DNA of 64,000 nt from Osedax fenrisi (Eukaryota; Annelida; Polychaeta; Sabellida; Siboglinidae), in NCBI GenBank assembly GCA_964019155.1, contig OZ025243.1:19327533-19391532 (forward strand). Direction: 5' to 3'. Below are positions 13,999 to 27,155 of the stretch, piece by piece. Under the pieces are notes generated by a model. It worked only from the letters and a program-made list of their open reading frames with translations. It was not told the origin of the DNA and did not search any database. The position numbers and the translations under genes are program-made. How positions within the stretch are numbered: position 1 is the first letter of the stretch; each line of letters opens with the position of its first letter.

Positions 13999-16785
13999 AT
14001 TAAATAGACTTTCTTTTATATAATAGATTATTATTATTATAAAAATAAAAATAATTATTATATAATAATATTATAAAATATGTATATACATCTATATTTA
14101 TTTAAATAATATTTAGATATTAATACAATATAGTGATAAAATGTTATCAACTACCGCTATTATAAATATTAAATTATAGTTGAGAGATTTATCATTAGAA
14201 CATATTTTTTTAATTTATATTTATTTTAATGTATTGCGTTCTTTACATTCTTATTCTAAAAATAAGATAAACACTCGATATATATTTTCATGATTTACAT
14301 CTTAAAGCGTACAATGTACGTTCGCCGTTCTCCGTACATTCTTATTATATAACTTATTATTAAACTTTAGTAGATTTTAATATAGTAATATACGATATAA
14401 ACTGCAGTTACACGTAATTTTCTGATAGCGTATTCAACGGACATTGTCCGTCGGACATGCGCGTGCTTTAGGTACAAAAGATTGAATAATTCCCCGTGCA
14501 CCGTCGATAATATATTAGCGGTATACGATTGGTCGATATCGGTAGGCACTCTGGTGGGCACACTAGAGGATGACACGTCGCTGCCTATCTCGGGCATGAA
14601 TTTCTCGATGTTCCAAGATACATACATGTTCGTATACCATAGTATACTATATACATATATATATATATAGTCAACTCCGGATAAGTCGGACTCGCAAGGG
14701 ACCGGGAAAAGTGTCCGACTTGGCGAGATGTCCGACTTATCCGAGATTACAAATATTAAGCAAATAAGACATGAAATGCGCCGCGCGAGTTAAATGGTTA
14801 TCGAAATATGGAATTATGCAACAATCAGCAACATAAAATGTTGTATTAGATAATATTACTTACTAAAATTATAATATTCATTATTTAAAGTTAACATTTC
14901 TGACAATTTATAAAAATTCCGACTCATCCAGTATAAAATCATAAAAATTACTATAATATGTGTCCGACTTATAGAAAAGTCCGACTTATCCAATCCAATT
15001 TATCCGACTTATCCGATTAATTTAACATGGAACTAGATACAAATCCAACCAAGCCAACTAAATGTGTCCGACTTATCGAGAAGTCCGACTTACCGAGAGT
15101 TGACTGTATATATATATATATAAAATTACCTTACGATTAATATTATTGTAACTACTATATATTTACTCGATAGAGTACTATATATAGTAATATATTATTA
15201 TAGTTGTAATACTATAGTATTAATACTAATGCTAAACACTACAACATTCTCGAAATGTGGACCAAGTGCACTTGTATTCTATTGAATATATTCATGAATA
15301 GAATACATTCGATTGATAATTAAAAATATATTCTCAGTCCATTCATTTTATTATAATAAAATGTATATAAACCGATATACCCTAAAATAAAGTATGCATG
15401 GACATAATAATTTACTATTATTGGTCAACGGTGAACGACGTTCACTGAACGTCCTATACCTTCTATAACTGTACTTCGGCCCACTTCAATGTTTACTTTT
15501 ACGATAGCTCCTCCCCTAATCGCTCTATAACCTATAGGTATCTCGTAAACAACCGATGACGCGATGAGTCATACCGATACCACGTGATATTACGTAATAC
15601 ATTAGTCACCGCATTAAAGTAATAGCGTTACTGGTTCACTTTCCTATATACCGTAATGATGAATCTAATTAGCCTCTTGTGTGTGTACTTGACCAGTGCT
15701 AATGCTTCAAGTCCCTCAAACTTGACCTCAACATTAACGATATGGCCGAACATAATTAACACATATATGTGTTAATATATATATACTACATTTATTATAA
15801 TCTGTATTCTTAAACACTCAGATATTATCACTATTCAACAACAACTCTAATATATTAGTATACAGTAACAGTTACTGTATACAGTATATCAATTAATAAG
15901 ATTATAATACGTATATTAATACGACCAATATATATGCTAGGGTATATATATATATATATATATATATTGTTATTACTTAATTAATTATCAATTGATAATA
16001 TACCAAATACATATAATCAGCATGCATGATAATTCGCTGTTAACAAACAACGCATAGCTACCTGAAAGTAGTTATATCTATATTCATTTCAAATATTAAA
16101 TTACGGTTTCGGCTATTTATAATTGATTTCGAGCGGATATTTACTTTCACGATTATAACGACTATAGTTTATTTTATTAATTCATATTATATCTATTTTA
16201 TATTATTTGAATATTTCAAATATTTTCAACAACACCCTTGTAAATATATCTAATTATTGTTTTCATATTCTGTATATCCTATTATTGAATATATTATAAC
16301 TTATACATATTAATTATTTAAATATTTATAGATTATTTTTGTGAGAATTATTTTTTCGGAAACTGTATTTTAATATTTAAAGTTCTCTAAACCACAAATA
16401 TGATATATTATATATTACTATATTTTTAATATTTAACTTCTCATGATATTTTTTCTAAAAACAGATCATTACTTTTCAACGGGTAATGAAAATATCTATA
16501 GATAATGCACATTGTCTCAAGTCAGTTAAATTCGCGTCAATATTTTGCTATTATTTTGAATAAAATATTATATTTATTATAATTAATAAATTTAGTAAAT
16601 TTAATCAATTAAAATCTACAAATTATATAATAAGTGACTTGTGCGATTCTATTTTTTCTATTCGTCAATATTTTGCTATTATTTTGAATAAAATATTATA
16701 TTTATTATAATTAATAAATTATGTAAATTTAATCAATTAAAATCTACAAATTATATAATAAGTGACTTGTGCGATTCTATTTATC

Positions 16786-16860
<75 letters not shown>

Positions 16861-17217
16861 TTATATATATATATTTATATATACAAACTGTATGTTATTA
16901 TGTAATACAATGTTATACAATGTGACTAATGTTCCCATATACGGCATTGTCTGTGCGTATAGGCGTGTTTAACACGTGTATAACAATAGATGTATTGGTA
17001 TTGTAACCTACTATTGTAACGGGTATGTCAACGAGTAATGAAATGTCACGATATCGCAGAGTACAATAGACCGGGTAATATCTTCGGTTACCGCTATTGT
17101 ATTATATAACAAAGATATTATGTATTTCTAGGTACGCGATATATCGCGGTATACCAAGGTAAGGTATATATATATATATATATATATATTTAAATATTTG
17201 TTCTAGTTATATTATTA

Positions 17218-17269
<52 letters not shown>

Positions 17270-17848
17270 CAATAGTATTATTACATAAATACAATGAATG
17301 CATATTCCTACTATACAACGGCATAATTTATAAATAGAAATACCTAGACCAATACTTCACTTTTGTAACAACAACAATAAAATAGATTATTATATTCATT
17401 TCTAATTAATTGTATGCTATAATTTATCAACTATTTATAGTGTATCCACATTTTGTGTAAATTAATAATTTAGTTTATATTTATATATAGGATAGGATAG
17501 GATGGTTTATTTATACACCAAATATGGCAAAGAAAGATTACCCTCACTGGTGTTGTGAACGAACAAACGAAACGAAACAATAACATTAAATAAGGTAGCA
17601 ATATAATATATAAAAATAGAGATGGAACCAGATCGACATCAAGGAGAGGGTTACTTTAAGTTTAAATTTAAATAGTCTTTGAGACTATTAGCAAACACGT
17701 GAGGCGACTTCAATCTTCGTAGGCGGTAAGGTAACAGATTCCATGTAGTAGGAGACATGCTTGTAAAGGAGCGAGAACGCATCACGTTACGATTAACAGG
17801 TAATTCAAGTAGTGTGGCATCAGACGAGCGCAGATGTGGGAGGATGTT

Positions 17849-17916
<68 letters not shown>

Positions 17917-18215
17917 ATACATATGTATTAGTAGTTAAACCGGACATCGCTATTACATAACATAGACATTACATAACATTAGGCAGATGACGAACAACAA
18001 CCCCCCACTGGGCTCCAAGTACTCGCCCTTCTACTACGACGCCATGTGGTCTATAGCCCTTTGTTTCAACGCCACCATAGCACAGCTGCGACGGGAAGGT
18101 TATCGCCGCGCGTTAGTGTCGCGTAAAATAGAGATCGCTCGATATCTCAGACTCTCGATATCTCAGAAAACCTGATAACTCGATAGTATTACAAACTATA
18201 GTTTGGTTTTGTACT

Positions 18216-18274
<59 letters not shown>

Positions 18275-18999
18275 ATATATGTGTGTGTGTATATTATCCT
18301 TCTACTCACTTATATCAATTCTCTTATAGAGCTCGTAGTATTCCCTTCTGTCTAACTATTCAATCGGTTATGATCAGATAAATGAAGTAACTCTCTTTTT
18401 GTTATTTAATTATTATTGTTATCGTATACCATAATATTCTTTTGTATAATATATGATAACCTACGAGTGGTGTATATTCAATTATGTTTGTGCCTAATTA
18501 TTATAATGTATCGATCATGATCATAATCACAATTTAGCTACCTCATCGAGAAGAAAATAACCATATCAGCATCACACAATTAATGAAGGAATTATACTGT
18601 CTACCCATAAAAGAAAGAATCATCTATAAAATATATCTTATGACTCATAATGCACTCCACTTTGAAACGCCGTCATATTTATATGAATTGATAGAGAGAA
18701 TCGACCAGACAAGAAGTCTCAGGCCGTGTCATGTTAATCGTATACGACCTAGATCGACAATACATTCTACTGCTGCCCGTCCACGTGCCTTCTCGTCACA
18801 AGCACCGATAGCCTGGAACTCACTACCTGCAACACTCCGTGCTGAAAGAAACTCAAAAAAGTTCAAAAAGAATTTAAAAACATATTTATTTTCACTATAA
18901 CTTTCTTATTATTTCATCATACATTATTGTTAACTTAATTGTTTAATCGATGTCTAAATAAAATGTCTTCTTCTTCTTCTTCTACAATAATATATATGC

Positions 19000-19051
<52 letters not shown>

Positions 19052-19354
19052 GTATATGGGTATATTTGTGATATATACATTATATTATACTATATTATAC
19101 TATATCATACTAAATGAACACCGGCAGGAAGTAATAAAACAATAGCAAACTTCACGTACGCTGACAGTGACATCTACGAGATGATGAAGAGAAACTTCTA
19201 CAGAGTGAAGTTCGGTGGTGTCCTAGGACATATCCGCTACAACAAATACGGTGACGCTAATCTAGGCATAGCTGTCAGTCAAATCATAGGTTAGCGCGTC
19301 GTTATAGCGTGTCGTTATTCATCGGGGTATTTGGAGGTAATACGTATACCATGT

Positions 19355-19403
<49 letters not shown>

Positions 19404-22332
19404 TATACTGATTATATATTTTCTGGTCAAATTTACTTGCCATTTCTCTCTCTGTGAGAAAATATGTATATTTAGAAAGGCACTATTAAACAATAAATAG
19501 TTTGTTCAAAATATCAACTAAACAGGTTGAATTATATATATATGTGCATAGATGTGTATACACACCCGGAGATAATAGTACTACTGTTATATTATTATTG
19601 TGAATGTGTCACACCTTTATGTATGTACTAATATATATATATATTAGTTGGATGTATACATCCATTGTCACTACAATCGCATGTGTCGTTATCCATACAA
19701 TGCGACATGTGATACATATTTATTTTATATTAATAATTGAATATCTAAAGAGTTTTTAATTTATATTTTACAAATATAGAAAAACTATGTGTTGTTGAAA
19801 ACCCGGCTTTAATTTGACTTACCACAAGTTTATTACAAATCAAAATATTCACTTATGAATATTACACATTATGAGTTATATAGAATATGTATAATACTTG
19901 TATAATACTAATATCATATGATATTAAGTGCGCTACACTATATAGTGCGAATAATATCCATATTGATGATTCTATCCACATAAATTAGACTGAAGAAACA
20001 TATTTTATTATGATTTTTTTTTAAATTATATGATTAAACTTTATAGAATTATTTCTACTATAATTTAAGTATCTAAATAAATGATTATTATTAGGCACAT
20101 AGTTAACATAGGAGTGTACATGATTCGCGGGTTAACAGTTATATTGTATATATTATAATGTACATTGTACATTACGCGTAGTGTACTCTGTACGACGTAC
20201 TCTACCTATACGTACTGTAAGTATAGGCAATACAAATTGTACTTTCATATATATTATTATTTTTAACGAATTAATTGTTTAAAATTCTGTTTACTGCGAA
20301 TAGTAACTGTCACTGAGAATATTTAACTTGCGGTTGAAGTGATACACACCATACAGTTCGATATATTCTGTTAAAGTAGATATAGTCCATAGTGTAGTGA
20401 TTACTATTGATATGTGACTCAACATCGTGTATCGTCACGTGATATATAACAATTGTTATGAGTCATAGGCGTATGAGTCATCAGCTTATGAGTCATCAGC
20501 CTATGAGTCATCAGCTTATGAGTCATCAGCTTATGAGTCATCAGCTTAGGAGTCATCAGTCTATGAATCATCAGCCTATGAGTCATCAGCCTATGCGTCA
20601 TCAGCCTATAGTTTATTGTCTATAGACATTAACATTGCAATAGATTCGCGGCAGACTTTCGTCGGTATTTTCAGAGACGGTTTCGACGATGTGAAGGGCG
20701 AACTGATCATGAAACATGGCGGCATTCAATTTAAAGGTTTTATCTAGTGTTGTCAAATTTTCTAAAAAGTAAGTCTCAGTATCGTATCAGTATCATTCAA
20801 CAGCTGTATCAGTATCGTATCAGTATCGTTCGAAACTGTATCAGTATCGTATCAGTATCATTCGACAGCTGTATCAGTATCAGTATCAGTATCATTCGAC
20901 AGCTGTATCAGTATCAGTATCAGTATCATTCGACAGCTGTATCAGTATCAATATCAGTATCATTTGACAGCTGTATCAGTATCAGTATCAGTATCGTTTG
21001 ACAGAAGTATCAGTATCGTATCAGTATCATTTGACAGAAGTCTCAGTATTGTTTGACAGAAGTATCACTATCAATATCGTTTGATAATTGTATCCGCATC
21101 GTTTGACAGCAGCATAAGTATCATATAATGATGTAAACTGGTTCGTGTCTTGGAGATATTTGTGAGTATCAAATAGTTGAAAAAAATAGCAGGTTTTAAT
21201 ATCTATAATTTTAGTATTGGATTTTAGATATTCTTCGATAAGAATCATCTCTTAAATTTGTATACAATATTTAAAATGAATACAAAAATTTAAAATAATG
21301 ATGTTGATGGTTGCACGAATACTTTTAAAATGATGCAATATGGATTAAAAGTGTCGCGGATACATATGAAGGGCGGGGTAGATTGACATTGGCGCCTATT
21401 CACACAAAGGGACGCTATATTTAGTAACAGTGTCGCGAATACATACAAAGGGGGGGGGGTAGTTTGATTGACAGTGACTCCTATTCACACAAAGGGACGC
21501 TAAGCTGAGTAATAATGTCGCGGATACATACACAGAACCGCTATGTTGGTTGAAAATGGCGCGAATAAATATAATCCCAAAGGTAAACAATGGAATGTAT
21601 TTTAGATATCCAATAATAAAAATCCGAAATAATACGAATCTAATATTTAAAGTCCGAAATAGTCCGAATCTAATATTTAAAGTCCGAAATAGCCCGAGTT
21701 AAATATTAAAGTCCGGTCCGAGTCCGGTCCGAGTCCGATATATATATCATAAATTATACTGTATCAGTCCGGTATCAATGACCTAAAGTCCGAAGTCCGG
21801 GTCCGAAGTCCGGTTCCGAATGACAACGCTAGTTTTATCATATATGATATGATTTCGGGTGTATACATGTATATATGCATAACTGCATAGCTAGATCAGC
21901 TAAGGCATCAATCATACCGGCAATGTATGGTTTCAAACCCCACCCGGAACAATACAATAGTTATTAAAGTAAACTTTAGAAGTAATAGATTTAATAGAGT
22001 AATATGTTTAATAGATTAATATGTTTAATAGATTAATAACTATAGTTAGGTAACATATGTAATTATGTATAAACAATTATTGTCTATAGTTACAACTAAG
22101 ATGCATTAACAATACAATGTTCAATGATAATGTCGTTCTATAGCATTATTTACTTAAATATTTAGAAGTGATCTTATATAATTGTGTATAAATAAATTAT
22201 CGGCTATCGTTAAAACCATGGATGCCTTAACATGAGAGCGGCTTCGAAGGGATATTAGAGCCATATATGGTTATAAGTGAAAACTTCATCTAAGTTCCTG
22301 GATGGTATGAAACGACTCCACCAAAATAAAAT

Positions 22333-22371
<39 letters not shown>

Positions 22372-22731
22372 CAATACATATTACACAACATTACATAACT
22401 GACTATATCGTGTAAGGTGGCAAGGTGATAAAAGACTCCGCCACGATAACGCTACGAAGACGTTATCTACCGAGATCACTGTACGTCGCGCTGTCTCTAC
22501 TGTCCGGAGCGGGCATTGTGTTCACGTGTCTTCTGCTCGCCTTCAACCTCTACTACAAGAAACATCGGTGTGTGCGCACTCGAGTGTGTGTGTGCGCGCG
22601 TGTGTGCGTTCGAGAAGCGTAATAGATGTAAATAATAGCTATGAAATATGTTTTAATATATTGTTAAAACATTTATTTTTAAATAGGTAGGAATACGTGG
22701 ATGTTTCATCATTTTATTCCATTTTATATAT

Positions 22732-22763
<32 letters not shown>

Positions 22764-25700
22764 CATTACTATATACATGATCCGTAGATACATTACTATA
22801 GTTATCCTATATTAAAAACTATATTCTATAATTAGGGAGTAAATACTATAGGATGTACAATGTACAATGTACATTGTACATCCTATAGTATTCAATACCA
22901 ACATTATGGTTTCTATATTATAACATTTATGACCTATAGGTAGAGTATAATGTGAGCGAGCTAGGAAAACTTTCAAAAACGGTCTACCCTAATATACATC
23001 ATGTACAATGCAATAGCATTACGTAGATCACTCTATAGATTGTGACATATGAAACCGTAGAACAGCGTATTCAACACTCATATATGAGTTCGATTTTTCT
23101 ATAGAACAATCCGAAACATGCAATAGTATAAATATGAATATGAATATGAATTGATAGCATTAATGTATTCTATTTAATTACCACGATAAATTAAAATGAT
23201 AAAATGTAATTAGTCATTATAGATTATCTCGATCGATAGACGATCTGTATGCACGTGTATGTTTAAGTGTGAGCGTGTTTAATTTGTTATACGTTCTTAA
23301 GTGTGATGATGTATTCGCGAATACATCACGTGTATATATCGGTACATTACTATACGCATACACACATATACAATGGTATTAACAATGTATCTCGGTTAAC
23401 CGTAAGTAGTAATATTACTTCGACTCATTTGTATATACCTTGTTACTATAGTATATACATATATGTATACATATTCTAACTTTCACACACGTATGTGTGT
23501 GGACGATGTATATTGTGTATATACCTAAGCATTACTACAACTCCTTCAGCGTGATAAAGATGTCTTCGCCCAAGATAAACGACATAATCCTGGTGGGCTG
23601 TACCCTGAGCTATCTGACTATCTTCTTTAATGATGTGGAGAACGCCCCTCTGTTGTTCTTCTGTAGGGTTCGTATACGTGTGTGCGGGTGTGGGGTGTGG
23701 GGTAGAGGGTATTTTATTATTGTTGTTGTTGAAAGTATTTATTTAAACACGTCATTAATAATAATTATTCTATAGTGTGTAATTCAACGAATAATAGATA
23801 TCACACACACAAATATATATATATATATATATAAATTAATTAATAAAACAGATTTATTATTTCATATTGTGAAGCATGGAATAATGGAGAAGTTAATAAA
23901 TAAACGTATTTGTTTTTGCGATAACTTCTCCAATCATCGCATTCTATATTAGTTAGATACTTTGTTAGATTCTCATGAGTTACAAAATATAAATATAAAT
24001 AATTAAAATATAAAGAATAAATAATATGTATCAATAATTCAAGTTACAAATACATTATTTAAAGAATAACAAATATGTATCAATAGTAGTCAATTTTTAA
24101 AATAAATTATGTATAGTTATATAATAAATCACAGCAAATAGTTGAATTCTGAATTCCACATGTGAACTATACATGGAATAGAATAGATAAACAAACAAAA
24201 ATAAAAACTAAAACGAACAAACTGAAAGATATAATAAACAGTACCCGTAAAAAAGAATACAATTATTTAATTGATTTTCATATTTTGATTAAAGATGTTT
24301 TTTTAATATTTTTAAAAGTTTTTTATATACATTTTTGTAAATAATAATTAATTTAGACATAAACTATTCCAAGATTTAGGTATTTTAAATAATAATGATT
24401 TATAATAATGGCTTGATTTTATGGTATAAGGTATAAGGGGATTTGAAATTATGAAAAGTATTTTTGCATACATTTTTATATCAATAGATATTATTTCCTA
24501 TATATATAGGAAATAATAAAGATATTCTACTTGGTCATTTCTTTAAATGTACATTGTGCATGAATACAATATCTTTATAATTATAAAATCTTTGCATTTT
24601 AATATATTAGAACATACAAATAAATTGTTAGTATACTATACCCATATAGGGAAAAGTAACCTAATACGGATACTTTGACAATAAATGGTCTTAACATTTT
24701 ATGACTCTCTATTTGTATTCAAAAATTATAATATATTAATATTATATGATTATAGATATCCTTGTGATTTTAAAATATTATTTATCTTTTAATTCTATAG
24801 ATAATACCCATGGGTGTCCGTATTCGGTAAGCTGTGCGGCGCAGTGTGCGCTGATTGGTTATAGGGTATCCGCATTAAGACATCTAAAGTGTCCGTATTA
24901 GGGACTTATATCACTTTAGATATATACTTAATAACTTAATGAATAAGCTAAACATATATGTTAACATATGTCATATACCAGAATCTATAGCTTCTGGGTA
25001 TCCATCCGATTATTATAGACAATATTCGGTAAATAAATTCATTCATTCAATATTTTATAACAAATATAGAAATTAATTATATAATTTTTAGAATACTTTA
25101 TTTTTTAATAAAATATTGTTATATTTTATATCGATACATTTTTATATTCTTGATAAGGGTTTAAGTTGACATTTATTTTCATATATTTATAAACGTAATA
25201 AAAAAATAAGCCTAATGGATATATCAACACTATTTTGAAAAATAAAAATTACTTATTTAGATTATTTATATAATTATGAATATTTTATTCATTACAAATT
25301 CTTTTGTATGATTTTTGGTTTCTGAGATACCGATAGATTCCGTATTCGGTTACTTTTCCCTAATACTATATATATAGTATACTTCATATATGAATATCAT
25401 TTATATATAAAATAAAAAGTATGGGACCCAAAATAGATACCTGTGGTACCCCAACATAGATGATATTTCTTACAGAAAGTTCGTTATCTATTCTTGTTAA
25501 TAAAATTTGATCTGGTCAAATATATCTCAATTAAAAGATTAGTAAGGCCCCTAAAGCCATTATATATATTATGAAAATAATATATTGGTATGAAATTATT
25601 GTTGTTTTGTTGAATTACTCATTTTAATCAGTGGGTACATCTTTTAATTATTTTTAGTTTTGTAAAAGGTTATCCAATTGCCAATTATTTTTTATTATAT

Positions 25701-26381
25701 ATAATAGTATCATTATTTTCCATACTCGAATAATTAACCTGGTAGAACTAGATAATCTTTGCTTTTTTTCTACCCATTAGCTCGCTACACCTTCTGTCAG
25801 TTATATAAGTATATATTATCGTAATCGCCGTATAATAGTGAAGTTAGACGATATCCGGTAATAATAAAGATGATAGGATAATAATGATAGTATAATCTAA
25901 AAATGTAATTCAAATTAAATTATATTTTTGCATGACCTCTGCCATTATTTACTAGTCATAATGTTCACCTATGACCCCTGCCACTGTTTACAGACACGCC
26001 TGTTCACCTATAACCTGGGCTTCTGTCTGACTTTCGGAGCGATGTTAGCGAAGACTTGGAGAGTTCACAAGATTCTCATCGAAGCTAAGAAAACCATGCA
26101 GAGAGTGGTCAGTAGTAGTCACTTGTTTGAAGCCACGTGTTTGAAGTCACGTGTGCTATGTCACGTGTTACGAGGCTTAATAATGTTGTAATTGTTCACA
26201 CGTGTATACACGTTACGTAACTATAGAGGAGGAATAATAAGAGTGTGCATAATAATATATGTGCAAAATATATGTTATACATTATAAATAGAATTAGTCA
26301 AATGTATTTTTACTTTAAATTCTTTCTAAAATAAAAATGTAGTATAATTAATTGATATATATATAACACTAATAGATATAA

Positions 26382-26422
<41 letters not shown>

Positions 26423-27119
26423 CACATCTATATTACTATAGTTACATAAATGTGGTGGTGCGAGTTTTCATAGTTACATACACTTAGCACTATATTGACC
26501 ACTACACTGACCACTACACTGACCACTACACTGACCACTACACTGTCCACTACACTGACCACTACATTGACAACTACACTGACCACCTCCTACAGATAAT
26601 AAAGGACTACCACCTATACATCGTGGTGACCTTGATATCAACCTATGACGTCATTGTGCTAGGACTTCAAGAGGGCATCTCACCCATGAAGCTGTCACTG
26701 TATAACTCGTCCTCTCAAGTTATACACACTCATACGCGCTCACACATACACACTCACATACATGCATACACATACACGCGTATATATGCATATACACACG
26801 TATGGATATATACATTCCCATAAGCATCTACATATAATATATACACATATACATATATGTACACATAATTATGTATTGAACAATGAATGAAAATAGAGGG
26901 TACACATTGTACGCTTTACAATGTACGGGGTACTTACCCCTTAGTAAGTGGCCAACTTATAATTATAATACATTATTAATAGGGGACTTGCAATACATAA
27001 AGGGTTTAATTTGTTCTTATGTTTTATTGATAAAAACGAGAGAAAAACAATAATTATCTATGATGTTAGCTATGATGTTACTAGCTTTTGACTATTCCAC
27101 TGAGCCATATACTCCAGTC

Positions 27120-27155
<36 letters not shown>

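Noticed and set aside
20747..21001. Open frame encoding SISIVRNCISISISI-type repeats
   Set aside because: Low-complexity interior of the hAT MITE, not a gene.
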